Assembly (NCBI RefSeq): GCF_000090795.2
Contig: NW_003546280.1
Location: forward strand, 360,509-424,508
Origin: Amphimedon queenslandica
Taxonomy: Eukaryota; Porifera; Demospongiae; Haplosclerida; Niphatidae
Reading direction: 5' to 3'
DNA: 64,000 bases
The notes below the pieces were generated by a model, which was given only the letters and a program-made list of their open reading frames with translations, did no database searches and had not been told where the DNA came from. The translations under genes and the position numbers were made by a program. This document shows positions 1 through 14,600 of the stretch, one piece after another; within the stretch, counting starts at the first letter, position 1; each line of letters opens with the position of its first letter.

Positions 1-2821
1 ACTCAGACAATCCAAATTATCTATCAATTGTATAAAATATAATACTTTTGTTGCAAAATAAACTCTTACCCATTGAAGGAATTAGGTAGTTAAATTGTAA
101 TCCAATGGAATCAGTCTCTTTGACTTGACTCCATTGCTCTTTCTCCTTCATTAGTTTGGCAGTATACAATTCATTCTCAGCAACTTTAGCTTTAAGCTCT
201 AAATATTCTCTCATATAATATACACATTGATGACAATACTCTAACCTTTAGTGATCTCTTTCTCTTTGTGATATTGTTTCTCTACTTTTTCATTCTCTTC
301 CTCTAATTCAGTTATGTATACATCATTAACAGCAACTTTAGCTTTAAGTTCTAAAAACATTCTCTCTTATAGTACACACACATTGATGACAATACTCTAA
401 CCTTTAGTGGTCTGTTTGTCGATGAGGTATTGTTCCTCTAATTGTCTCTTCTCTTCTTCTGCTTGCTTCTTCTCTTTCTTTGCTTGCTTATACTTGTCTT
501 CTACTTTTCTCTTCTCTTCCTCTACTTGTTTCTTCTCTTCTTCTATTTCAGTTATATATACTTCATTATAAGCAACTGTAGCTCTAAGTTTCTCATTATC
601 TTCTACATTAATAGACTCATCTAATATTATGTACTGATGATACACTAACCAGTAATAATTTGTTTTTCTTCTTGTATTGACTGTACTTGTGCTTTCAGCA
701 CCTCTGTAAAGATAACATACATGTATGTACAATAATCATAATAAAAATCAGACTACTATAAAATTTGATGGACTTTTAATCTCCAAAATCCAATGACACA
801 AGAGATCTCTGTGGCCATAGATATGGAAAATGTGATCAAAATTTTATCAAAATTTTAATTGTCGATTTTTTTGAACAGCATATAGTTAAAATTAAATTTT
901 TATACTCTCAATTTTTATCTAGACATTCATTACATGTGTACATGTACCTTGTTTATTGGCCTCCACCAGTGCTTCCTGTAATGATACTTTGTCTTGATAA
1001 AACACTCGTAGTTTTTCTTGCAATAACTGATTATATCTCTGAAGCTCCATTTCCTTCTCTGTGGGATATTCCATTAGCTGATTCATCCACCATGTCTTGG
1101 TCTTGTTGTATGATGAATACTTTTCTTGATATTTCTTACTAGTGAGATCATTACCATCCAGTACTGACTGTACCATCCACTCACCAGCTTCACTATATAC
1201 TGAAATAAGAAAAACTAAGTCAAGTTACAGTAGATCACTGTAGGTGTGGCAAAAATCCTCATATTTAGTGATTAATAATCTTACCTAATTCAATTATCAT
1301 TATTTGTCTATTAGTATCAGTGATAAATGTATTTGTTGGCACCTTCACTCTTATTTTAAAATCTACATATTGACTCTCTTCACATCCTCCAACAATTACT
1401 AGCCACACACAGTGTGGCGACATTGTGACAGCTGTGAGTGAGTGAGCATATCTACCAGTAACAGATTCAGGCAAAGGAATCTATAGATAATGACTGATAC
1501 ATTCTATATTCATTATCATTACATATACATGTACTATCATTAAGCATACAATAATTTTAATAGTTATAATACTACACATAAACATACATGTAGATGATTA
1601 CACACACCTTTTTACAACTGAACTGACCAGTAGTGATATTGTCAAATAACAAACATTCATTCACTGATTGATTGTTCTCATCCCATCCACCAATCACTAC
1701 TAGTGCAGGTAAGGTAGAGTCACCACTGATAATAGCACTAGCATGAGCACATCTTCCCTTAAGCTGGAGTCCCCCAACAAATATTGATCCTTTTTTAATA
1801 CTCTCCCAATGCTAAATACATAAAACACAAACACAAATAAATTAAGGTAGTGGGTAAGAAATTCAGTATTTTCATGATTCTAAAATGGCAAACAATTTTA
1901 CAATTAACATTAACATACATGTAACAGTAATAATAATAACTTACTATTGTATTATGAGTCACATTAAATATGTACACTTTATTAGTGTTAAATGTATCAA
2001 AACCACCAACATGAGATAATGTTCTTCCAAACATTATTCCTTTATTTTGATTTATCTTGTTGATTGTAAAAGTACTAGTTGGAGGACAACACTGTCCACT
2101 AACAGATGGAACAGTGAATTGTCCTATAAAATAAATATAATGATAATGATGATATTCACACAAGCAGTTGATACTAATGTATGCATTAAATGAAACCCAC
2201 TATTAGATAGATTATAAAGTAACTGCTCATTGGTACGAACACGACCATCTGGAATCTGCTCATATTGAAATTGAGGATGTTTGACAGCTGGTGTAGGACC
2301 TAATCCTCCAACCATAAGAAGATAGTCAGTTCCATCAAATTCCAGTGATAGCATTCCAGCACGAGATTTCTCCATCATGGACTCATCATTAGGATGCAAT
2401 TGAGTCCAGCTCATGGTCAGTGTATTTAGTACAGTTAAACTGTTGTAGTGACAATGATCATGACCACACCAGCCAGCATAATAATAAATATTAGAACGAA
2501 AGGTGGTACAGGAGTAGTCAACGACTCCTAATGGAGGAGTGCCTCTAGTTAGGTGAGAGGACCAGCGAGCTGATGAAAAGGAAAATGTCTCAACTGTCGA
2601 GAACAGTTTCCTTTTTCGAGGTGAATCATGCACATAAGGAAAATCAAACTGTTCCCCTCCCCACAGGTAGAGCGACTCTCCTATTACTGGAGCTGAGTGA
2701 CCAGCCCTCTCTTTGAATTCATAAATACCTGTAAATGGGAGAAAATAGAATAATTAGAAAAGAATACAAGAGAGAAACTAGTCTCGTGACTAGAGAGAAA
2801 CTAACTTTGTTTATCGGACAT
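1..2821 (-). CDS. Kelch-repeat and coiled-coil protein, partial (continues past the left edge)
   Basis: The start codon is at 2821. Exons that reconcile in phase are 2806-2821, 2201-2728, 1945-2123, 1811-1608, 1480-1285, 1199-948 and 703-650, followed by further coiled-coil exons toward position 1. The N-terminal half carries kelch-type blade signatures: AGHSAPVIGESLYLWGG, then repeated glycine pairs (MVGGLG, SHVGGFD, VVIGGWDE, VIVGGCEE) followed by hydrophobic/aromatic strands, which suggests a beta-propeller used for protein binding. After a linker (GEWMVQSVLDGNDL) the protein becomes a long Glu/Lys-rich coiled coil. The last exons inside the window are near-duplicates of each other (see findings). 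It lies head-to-head with DMXL. I do not recognise an ortholog, and the C-terminus and stop codon are outside the window. Confidence 0.75.
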
Positions 2822-3158
2822 TTTGCAAAACAAAACAAAGGGGCGTGACCATAAAGGATATTTTGAAATAGATAATCCTCAAGGACATTTTGAAATAGAT
2901 AATCCTCAAACTAAGAAACTATTAAGGAAACCAGCTGCATCTATACAATCATGAATATTATTAATATTCTATTTTATTTGATAATAAAATCAAAGGCAAA
3001 AATTAAATCTTGCAATGAAGGGCGTAGTAGAAAAGGTGTGGTCTAAAGTAACCGTAAAAGCTCTAATTTTTAATTAAGAGGATGCATAGTAAAATCAAAT
3101 AAGAAAAATTATCATGCTAGTCTGGAAACTAAAGAAGGAGTAATATCTGTCCCTGCTA
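2822..3158. promoter_or_regulatory. Divergent intergenic region between the kelch gene and DMXL
   Basis: About 337 bp separate two opposed start codons, so any promoters must share this interval. It contains a direct tandem duplication of about 28 bp at roughly 2857-2911 (ATTTTGAAATAGATAATCCT twice). No TATA box was identified. A shared bidirectional promoter is inferred from geometry only. Confidence 0.4.
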
Positions 3159-5579
3159 ATGGATTGTAGTCAGATACTGCCTGGAGCCGTTAATCTGGGC
3201 CCGTGCTCAGCTGCTACCGGATATTTAAATGAACTACCTTTCATTGTAAGGATTGGCAACCTCTCACACACCCACTTTAATAACCTGAGCTTTAACCACA
3301 CCCATTTCTCTCTTCCTCCCCCAGTGTTATGCTTCTGGGTCTAATCTTATTTTGCTTGATGGTCGTCTAAAACATGTACAGACTATTCTTGGATCTGATT
3401 TCGGATTCAGTCACAGTTCAGTTACATGCATGCATGTTGCCGAATCCAATGGACAGGTATGGTAGAGGACTCATTCTCATAATTCCATTCTCATAATTCC
3501 ATACCTCATACACACATTATGTGACCCAGCATATGTACACATTAATAATTGATATTGTTATTATTATTATTAGGTTGCAGCTGCTTGGGATTGTGATGTA
3601 CTTATTTTTGTGCCAGAAAAATCCGATCAAGCAATAGCTACTGGAGAAGTAATTATTATACAAAAAAAAACATTAATTTATCATTTTATTTTAATAATGT
3701 TTGTTTATTTATTTGTAGTTTGGTTGGTCATGGAAGTTGTCCTACTCTCACTCATTTTCAACTAAAGTATTGAGCCTCAGTTTTAACCAAGATGGTAGGT
3801 CATATTACAGGGTTTCTCCACAAAGCATGCTAAGTGCTTCGTGAGCTGACAAGCACTATAATACAGTACATGGCATTTGGAGCAACTTTTAAAATTCATA
3901 AAAAATCCAAACTTGATCAGAATAAGCTCAAACTTGCTACACAACATAAGAACATGTATATGTATCAGATAGAATTATAAAAGTGGAGAATTCTCTCCTA
4001 GTCATTTTTGGCGAATTTTGGCTGATGACCCTGTACTATAGTACAGGGACTTTAGTCCGATTTTGGAGCAACTTTAAAAAATCGTAAAAAAATTCAATCT
4101 TGATCGGAATCAGCTCAAACTTGCTATACAACATAAGAACATGTATATGTATTAGAAAAACGTATAAAAATGGAGAATTCTCTCCTAGTCATTTTTGGCA
4201 AAATTTGGCTGATGACCCTGTACTATAGTACAGGGACTTTGGTCCAATTTTGGAGCAACTTTAAAAAATCGTAAAAAAATTCAATCTTGATCGGAATCAG
4301 CTCAAACTTGCTATACAACATAAGAACATGTATATATATTAGAAAAACTTATAAAAATGGAGAATTCTCTCCTAGTCATTTTTGGCAAAATTTGGCTGAT
4401 GACCCTGTACTATAGTACAGGGACTTTAGCCCGATTTTTGAGCAACTTAAAAATTCTGTAAAAAATTCATTCTTTACCGGAATCAGCTCAAACTTGCTAT
4501 ACAACATAAGAACATGTATATGTATTAGAAGAACTTATAAAAATGGAGAATTCTCTCCTTGTGATTTTTGGCAAAATACCCTGTACTATAGTACAGGCAG
4601 GGTCTTACAATCCACTGACAAGAAGCTGCATGAGCACCATGCCAAGAATCCTTTGGGAAGCCCTGTCATGTTATTATTTTTTTATTGTGTAGTTAATTAT
4701 CTTTTTATCACTATTCATATTAGGCAGTCAGTTGTTAGTTGGCGGTAATTTCATATCATTATGGACCTCAACAAGAAAGCAAGACTCACCACCAACACCA
4801 AGAGGAGGAGGAGGAGAAGGTACCCCTAGCCCAACCAAACAAAGAGGGATAGGATCACCAGTTGATGAAGGAGACGGTAGAGGACATATTGATGCTAGTG
4901 CTACTTGGAATGAGTCATGGACTGTTACTGTAGCTTCGCCTATCATTCATCTTAAGTTTTCACCTGATGGAAGCTTATTTGCCAGCGCATCATTAGTGAG
5001 TACAAAGCATGTTTGCACATGTACTGTGTGGTTGTATTATTATAATACCATGTACAGTATGTGTGCATTGTTTCCATGTATTATTGGCATTTGTATGAAT
5101 TATTATTTTATTATTATTTTTATTATTAATTTTTATTTAGAATGATCGACTGGTAAAGATATGGTACAAATTGCAGCCAAGAAGAAGTCAGTCACTTTCT
5201 TTTTCTTCTTCTTCTTCTTCTTATGATTATTATTATTATTATTATTATTCGATAGATAAAGTGTTGATATATACACGTGAGAGGTCATTAACTGATCCCC
5301 ATGTATCATCAAAGGAGTACAGCTTCACGTATATAGCACACCCAAGAGCAATCACTGGGTTTGTGTGGAGGAAGACCAGTATCTACATGAAACAGTGAGC
5401 CACTCCCTCCCTATCTCTCATTGATAACATACAAGATAGTGTACTTACTGTACTCTACTATCTATTGTGCATAGACAAGTTATTTAAGCTATTGCAGTAC
5501 AGTTTTATCTCTTAATCTACTCTTGTCATCTTTCTTCCTTCCATTACTCACTTCTCTTTCTCTCCCTCCCTCTCTCTCC

Positions 5580-5629
<50 letters not shown>

Positions 5630-8600
5630 CTCTCTCTCTCTCTCTCTCTCTCCCTCCTCTCTCTCTCTCTCTCTGCAGGAGTTCAGTATCTAACGTCCTC
5701 CTCACTCGTTGCAAGGACAATATCTGCCGTCTATGGAGTCAGACTCTACCAAAAGAAAAGGCTCCACAGTCGAACCTCCTCCGTTTCTTCCTGGCTGCCT
5801 CCATTGACCCGGTAGCCGATATACCGTTCCGTTCCACCATGCCAGTGGAAGATGCCGACTTCATCGTCCACTGGCTGAACAATAAGGAGATGACGTACTC
5901 TAGCAAGGCCCATCACATACAGCAGTCGGCACAGATGGTCAGTAGAAATCAGTCAATGACTAGCTTAGCCTCTAGTCCTAACGAGGAGATGCTTGCTAGT
6001 TGGGTCTGTGTCGAAGAGAAGACCACTGATACTGAGACTGATGATGATCAAGCGGCTTCTAAATATCAGAGTTTTACTCTCGGGGAGTATTTAGGGGTCC
6101 CGGGGGGAGGAGGAGGGGGTCGTACCCCCGTCTTGCTTGAGGATGTTCCTGAGTTGAGCAAGAAGCATGAGAACCAGTTAATGGATGAGTGGGTGAACTC
6201 GCCTGATCTGTTGGTGTGCATACATCCAAACAATGGGTCACTAATGGTATGGACTGTAGAAGGACTGGACTCACCTCGCTTCTCTACAAGGTATTAACAA
6301 TAACCTTATTATTGTATTGCATGTTATTATTATTGTTGAATATATTACATGTACATGTATGTTTAGAGTTTTATTATTTTTAATTTTTAATATTCTCTCT
6401 CCCTTTCTCTCTCTCCTCCTATAGATTAGTTCACATTAGTTTCAGCTCCTGTCTCCCTCATGTCTTCCCTCCTCACTTGGCTCAGACATTGCACCAAGAG
6501 CTCCAGCAATATCTCCTTAAAGAGCCGGAGCCGATCGGTCTCCTCTCCGCCCCTCTCTCTCCCACCACAGGCACCATATCCCCCGACCAATTCTCTACTA
6601 CCAATGCGTCAGAACTCAGTCTACCCGTACCACAGATCCGATTACCCTCGGGTCAAAAGGTCGTCGATATCCCGGAGAGTGCTAAAACATTTCGACCGGA
6701 ATCCTCTCTTATTCTCCTCTCTACTCATCGCAACGGTAATGTCAATGCCTGGTCAGTGGAGCTGACAGTGCAGGCTAACTACTGTACCTCAATATCAGGT
6801 CTTATTCACTGTGGGCAGACTGGGGGCCACTCTCAAAATGTCAGTGCTGTCTACCGTCATCCGTGGCTACCAGTCCTACTAACAGTCGCTGCTAGTCAGA
6901 ATACCTCAGAGAGAGGAGAAGAAGAGACTAACGAGCTAATAATATGGAATACTAATCCAGCCGGTCCTCTTGATCACAAGGCACAGATTAATGAGCTCTC
7001 TAAGGTCCTGTCGACTGATCCTAACTCGTTCACGCTAGTTTCGTGGGTACCTCCCATTTCTCTTCCCAGTAGCAGCGTGGGGGCTCTCTCTCGTTGTCCT
7101 TCTTTTGGTCTCTTTGTTACGAATGTTGGGAACGAGCTCTGCCTATTTCAGACGTCCCTATATCCCATAATATTAGCTAATAGTAGCCACACCCTTTACC
7201 ACACCTCCTTCCCTCTCTATGATTCTTCTAATAAGATGATTTCTTTAACGTCTCATTCCGGTAACGAGGGAATGTCTTTCATCAGTCTCATTGATCCTGA
7301 TCTTGATCGATATCAAGAGATCGTCTCTTTACACGCTTTCCGTACCAAATCAGCAATCATTGATGCTAAAGCACAGGATAATGCGACCGAACACGATCCC
7401 GAATCAAGTGAAATCAAATCTCATGATTTCTCAAACGAAGTGTTAGTTGTTCTGATTGAGAATCAGAAGGGACCCTCCTCCCCCGAGCTGATTACTAGCC
7501 TTATTCATGTTTGGAGGATCGTCCTCAAAGAAAGGAAGTTCTCTAGCACTCAAAAACCTTCCAGTAGTTCCTATGATCCGTGGTACCAGACACTCCCTCG
7601 GTCTAGCACACTCTGTCAAGCACAAGTTACCAAAGTGTTGTCAGGAGTTCCTTTTCCCTTAGGAGGAGGAGACGGAGTGTCTCATATCATCAGGTCCAGG
7701 GCTGCTTCTGATGTTGCTAGTTCACTGCAGCTCCAATTGCCTTCTCTCTCTTCTCCTTTTCTGTTTCTCACCGTCTCCTCTAGCAGTGATCTCAATTGCT
7801 GGCAGTTTAAAGTATCACTGAATGATACTAGTGACAGACCTGATGAGCAGTCTTTCACTGTCCAGCTGTATGATGTCTTTGGAGCCGACTCCCCCGGGAA
7901 GCTATGCTGCTCTACCCATTCAACATTTGAAGACTTCTCCCTCTCCAGTCCACTTCCTCTTTCCCTCTCCTGTGCTTATCCAGGTCGGTTTGCAATGGCT
8001 CATTACCTGGCTGAACAGCCTCTCTCCCTAACCAGTGAGACTTACAATCCTCTCACTCAACACGTATTAGTGTCAATATGGGAGTGTGAGTCCAGTGGGG
8101 GGCTACAGTGGAACTGTGAGTCACAGCTCCCCCTTCACGGTATCTTCTCGGCCCCGCCTACTTTTTCTCCAGGGAGTAGAGTGAGGACACGCCCAGAAGT
8201 GGTCAACCTTGATTGGCTCCCGATGGAAAATGGTTCCTATCTGCTAGCGACTTGTTTTAGCTCTATCATTACCATATTTGGCATGTCGCTAACTAAGCCT
8301 CATCAGGAATTAAAGCCCTCACTGATTCCATTCCTATCCAGTGGTAAAGAGACTGAGATAACTATCCACGAGAAGACTTGTTCCTCGTGGATCTCCCTCT
8401 TGCAATTTTCTCTCTCTTCTTCTCTCCTGCCCCAGTGGATGGCCTACACCGGTAGCAATAGCATCCTAATTGGTATCGGATCCGGTATTGAAATATATAC
8501 TTGTTGGATTAAGTCCGATAATGTGGGTGTGGCCTCATCAGACGGGCGTGGCTTGAGTACAACCGGAATGAGAGTACTTCGTGAAGGTACTTTGGAACCA

Positions 8601-11600
8601 GGTGTCTCTGACGGTGAAGTTAGTCTATTGGATTATGCTCATTCAGAGAATAGTCCATTGCCACAGTATCATCCACAGATACTGAGTGATTTAATGACCT
8701 CGGGTAAACTAGACGCAGTCAAACTGATACTTATTAATCTAGTGAAGCACCTCCTCCTTTACCAAAGGATAGAGAAGAAAGAGAGAACGGGCTATTTTGA
8801 GGAAGAGGAGGAGGAGGAAAGGGAGAACACTGACTCAAGAGGTAGGCTGTTGTCTGTCGTTGATGGTAAAATGAGGCGGAGTCGAAAGGCACGTGTGATG
8901 GTTGCCGCAGAAACCATTGCCCCACTGTCCCTGTCCCAGTTGAAGATATTTGCTTCTACGGATTTAATGAGCGAGTCTAAAGTGGGCGTGGCTGACGACG
9001 ACGATGAGGTGGGCGGAGACAACGGTATTAACGAGGACGATGATTATGATGCTCTCTTCTCTCATGATATAGCGCTTGATTATGATTCGGAATTCACGTT
9101 GAGTGATTCCGCTAGCGCTCACATGGAATATGATAAGATTGATATCGCTAGCACAGAGTTCACACAAGAACTAGCGGATAAACTAGCCTCCATACTACAA
9201 TACACGTCCCTACCCGATATCAGTGATTTGGATCAAGTTAGGCTGATTGCAATTGCTGATACTGTTGCTACTACTAAAGGAGGGTGTCTTAGTGCTGGGT
9301 CTGAAGATCTTATTGGCGGTGCTGATTTAGGTACTACAGCTGGAGCCGGTTACGCATCTGTAGGAGGAGTCAGTGGAGGGATTGGAGGGGATAGTATGGA
9401 CGATTGCGGAATGAGATACCTGCTAGCTTTACAGAATTACCTCACTCTCTCACATACTTTACCCAAAGGCCTGGCGCCGCTTGAGTTATCGACCTGTGAC
9501 CTTATATGGGCGTTTCATTCAGACGCTGAGCTAGAGCTATTGTCTAATGTACCCTGCGTGAGAGAGAATAGATTGAACTGGCCTGAACTGATGAGTGCTG
9601 GTGTTAGTGTCTGGGTGCGCAGTAATGACACTCTTAGGAAACTCGCTGAAAAGGTAATGTTATACTTACAATGTACACGTACATGTACAAGTATCGGTAA
9701 GAACAGACATGTACATGTACATGTACATGTACATGTACATGTACATGTAGACCCATTGTCATACACATGTAATATACATGTACATGTAGTCACGTGTAAT
9801 GATATTTACATTTTATATTTACATTTTGCATTTACATGTACATGTACATGTAGTTGGCTAAGGCTCAGTTCATGTCTAGACAAGATCCACTGGATGCCAG
9901 CCTGTTGTATCTAGCAATGAAGAAGCAATCACTCATCAAAGGATTATACAGGTAGATGTACTAGATTGATGATAGGTAAACTAAATTTTATTCCTCCTCT
10001 CCTGTAGAACTGTGAGTGATGAACGAATGAGGTCCTTCTTCTCAAATGATTTCACTCAGGATCGCTGGAGAAGAGCTGCACTTAAGAATGCGTTTGCCCT
10101 CCTCTCTAAGCAACGGTTTGACCATGCAGCTGCCTTCTTCCTACTAGCCGGTAAACTATGGGACGCCATTGATGTGTGTGTTAACAGACTACATGATATT
10201 AAACTGGCAATAATGATAGCAAGATTGTACGAAGGAGAGAACGGATCCTGTTACCATAGACTACTCAAGGAACACATACTGGGGGAAACCACTCCAGGTA
10301 CTTTTAATTAATTGTGTGGGTGTTGATTAGTTATGTGGATGGGCAGGGTTTTTTTGGAGAGAATTCTCAATTTTTATAATTTTTTCTGATGCATGTACTG
10401 TACATGTTCTTATTTTGTTGGGCTGATTCCAATGACAATTGGATTTTTATGAAATTTTAAAGTTACTCCAAATACCACTATTTTAGTGTTTTTGTTCTTT
10501 TATAGATACAAATACATCAGTAGAAATGTCACCGGATCCATTCCTAAGGAGCATTGCCTACTGGCTGTTGCAGGATTTCTCCTCATCACTTGAGACACTA
10601 CTTACCAACACCTCCTCTCAGACAAGACTAGAACCAGCCATTTTCAATTTCTATTTTTATCTTCGCTCTCATCCTCTGCTCCTACGATCAAGATACCCTC
10701 TATCTAACACCTCTGGGACTCAAACAACCTCAAAATCTTCACTCCGTAAAAAACCCTCACTAACCGGAGTCGGAGATGATCCCCTAACAGCTGCTGAGAG
10801 AAACCTTGTCTTCAGTACTGCTTATCATCATTTAAGTAATGGATCACCATTACTATCTCTTATAGTTCTTAATAAATTACCGAAAGGGTCTGATTTAGGA
10901 CTCCATGATAATAAAGCACGCTTTGCTAAGAGTGACACAGGTAGTCTAACCCCCACTGGCGGCACTAGTGCTGTTCTTGATGAATCTGTTTTTAGTAGCA
11001 CAACCATTGGTCATAATGTGTCTATAGCCTCTGGTTTATTAGGAGGGGAAGGGGGTGGAGCCGGTGATGACGAAGTTGATTGGTCTCAGCCTGTTTCTCT
11101 TCAAAAGAAGGCAGAGGAAGACGACGATTTTGATTGGTCGCGTCCGGTTGCGAGTCAGACTGCTCCGGCAGACGATGATTTTGATTGGTCAAAACCGGTC
11201 TCCGCCCAAGCCGAGGAAGAGGAAGAATTTGATTGGTCGAAACCGGCCATGTCACAACACAGGTTTTCTCTACTTGATGACATTGAACTCACTAAAGAGT
11301 TTAAAGCAGAAGAAATAAAAGAGGAGGAGGAGGAGGAAGAGGAAGAGGAAGGTGTGGCAGGGGGAGGAGCTAGTAATGTGATATCATGTCAAGGCTTGTT
11401 TATATTGAGTTTAGCCGAACAGCTCCAGTATAACGCACTACTGAGTATACTAACAGAGGAACTTAAGACAATACACATACCAGCCTGCTGTAACCACCTC
11501 TGGAAGACGAGAGGGAAAGAAGCACTGCCTTTGTTACCGCTAGGCTGCCAGGCTTCAAGACGTGGACAGAGTATGGTTGAATGGTTTGAAGAGGAGCCAC

Positions 11601-14600
11601 TGGAGAGGGTCCTGTCGACGCTACAGGGACGACTGGTTAACTGGTTGAGGAGCGAGAGCATGATAGTGAGTGAAGTGTGTGGACTAGAGATAGGAGCTGG
11701 TAGCAGTAGCGTTGCTGATTCTAAATCAGCCGCTCACGCTGGCTATGATTTACTAACAACGCTAATGAATTATGTATCGTTGCACTCCAGCACTCTACCA
11801 CACCTCCTCTCGGTCCAAACTGAGCTAATGCACCTCATGAATACGCTCCTACCATGGAGTACTGGCCTATCACACGAACTTGAAGACACAGACCTTGAGT
11901 TGGGTCAGATTCCAAGTTGTGCTATCAACCCAGCTCAGTTACCTCTACTGACCTCTTGCTCTCTACCTTCAAAGCATCCTCTTAATCTAGCCCTTCATAT
12001 ACGGCTCCTCTCTGCTAGCGTGTTTGGTAGTCTATCGCTACACTCAACCCCTCCCATATCCTCTAACCCTCTCCCTAACCTCGATCATATATTTGAATTG
12101 TGTTGCTCTCTCTCCCACTGTCTCTATCTCTGCTTAAACCCAATGAGGCTCCAACAGGACAAACAATCCGAGTCTCTTCATAGCCCGGGGACTCCAAAGA
12201 CTCGCAAGCGTCTAAACAGCGGAGGGATCCTCCTAGACGTCTTCTTAAATCTAGACAAGCCAAATACTAAACCATCAAGGTGGCCCGGACTAGATGAATG
12301 GCCGTCCTCTCTACTCTCAGATGATGGCAAAGAAGCATCTCCATTGTGTTTGGTGCTAATGGAAGCACTTACTGTAGTTTATACAGGTCTGCTCTCCGTT
12401 GCATGGTCCAATCATTCGATATATGATATATTAGTCCTTGCGGCTAACGTCCCCACACAGGCCAAATGGGCGGAGTTATTTGGGGGAGGGGTCTTGACGA
12501 AAATACCCGATCAGAAGAAGACTGCTTCTTTTGTGCGTAAAGTGGCATCAATGAAGAATTTACTGAGACAGGCAGGCAGAGGAGGGGGCCATGAAGCTAT
12601 TGGTCTTTTTGTAGCGCCTAAGAAATCCTTACTCTTCCATTGTCTTACAAAGGTTTGTTTTGATTATAAATAGTATTATTATTGTTGTTGTTGTTGTATT
12701 TTAAGCTGTAATGAACAACCTTCACACATTATATGCATGTACATGTAATAGTACTTTTATACTAATTCTATGCCTACATGTACATGTGAATCTGTCATGA
12801 ATCATTTAAAAAGCTAATTAGAAAAATTAATAGTTCTTTAAAATTAAATGCTAAAACTATTTTAAACTCCACAGCCTGATGTGCCTACATCGTCTGCTTT
12901 TCACTTTGAGAAGGAGCCAGTGGCTGAGCATGAAGACTCAAGTGATGAGGAGGGAGATGATGATGTATATGATGGAGGTCTGTCATCAGAAGGTGATGGA
13001 GCAGAGGAACAGGATGCTTGTAATCCGATTGATCCTAATTGCTACAGCTGGTGCGTTATGAACCTGGGTATAGTCCAAATGCTACAGCGTGTTCTACGTA
13101 ACACTATAACATTGACAGGGATGGAAATATTAGGTAAGAAATACTAATAGTGACAAGTAAATAAATAGTAAAGTTTGTATCAGAAAATGTAATAAAAATT
13201 GGGAATTATTTTCAGAGCCCATTTTTGGAAAAAACCATGGACTATAATAGTCCATAGTTTTAAAAAGATTTGCTGGTTTTTAAAAGTTGATCATACATGT
13301 AGTTCAAAAATAATTGTTGCTATTCTTTATAGAGTTCATAACGGCCTCACCAGTGCTGTACAGACTATTGAGTTTACTTGATGACTGGGAGTCATTCTTC
13401 ATCAGGAAGCTGGACACTCACTCCACTCCATCTCTCAACCTCTTCCTACCGACTGAAAACAACCAAGAAACGAGATATGGACCAGCTCTCACAAGACACA
13501 AGTTGATACTGGAGCCAGAACACTCACCTTTTAGGTAAAAACGTCACATTTTAAAAGATTGGTCACTTTTTATTTGTTGCTTCTAATACAGGAAAGATGA
13601 CAGGAACTCTAAACTGGCTAGAAGGCTGTGGTGTTATTTGGTACATCAGGAACCTATACGAGATACTTTTATCAGATACATATTTTATAAAAAGGTACGT
13701 GTACGCATACAATATAAATACAAAGTGCAAGTGTAGCAAATTTCTAATCAGAATTATTTGTGTGATATTGCCCCGCTTATTTTTCCCTTTCCTTTCCCTC
13801 TCCCTCTGTTAGCGCATTGGTTCAGCCACTCCTGATGAGCCACCTGTTCAAAGAATACTTTACCGCCAACCAGACAGCCCAGTGTCATGTCTGTGCATCA
13901 GCTCTGTAAGTCTAACTTCAAGTTCCTACAATCTACATGTACTTGCATTTCTCCTTAATTTTCTCCTTGTATTTTAAAATTTTTACTCTTCTCTCTCCCT
14001 CTTTCTCCGTTAGTCAAATGCTAGTGTGTTTGCGCTAGCTACATCTAAGGAAGTGCTTGAAGTTGAGGTTCCTGATATTGAGTCTCTGGATATCATGATG
14101 GACGTTGATGATAATAACACTGATAGTCCTCAAAGTAGAAAGAGGTTAAAAATATTAATAATAATTATAATAAATATAATAATAATGATATAATAATAAT
14201 GATGATAATAATAATTTTTTAGACCTGAAAAATCTGAGGATTTCATTATGATACCATCTGGTCCTTCAAGTTTCATGCGTCGTGTTGGTAACTACACTCC
14301 TGGTCACGTGACCTACTCACAGTCTGGATGCACCTCTAGCATTGTATGCCCACCCACACACTTAATTGAACCCATTTGTTTCATTGTCACGAAATCTGTG
14401 ACAAGCAAAAAACCTCTTGGTTCTTTGGCCCAATTTTTGAGTAACTTTTAAAAATTGTAAAAAATCCAATTTTGATTGGAATCAGCTCAAACTTGCTATA
14501 CAACATAAGAACATGTATATGTATTAGAAAAACTTATAAAAATGGAGAATTCTCTCCTAGTCATTTTTGGCAAAATTTGGCTGATGACCCTGTACTATAG

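Noticed and set aside
13200-13290. Another MITE copy in a DMXL intron
   Set aside because: It has a CCATGGACTATAATAGTCCATAG palindrome of similar style, but lacks the family core and ends, so I did not include it.
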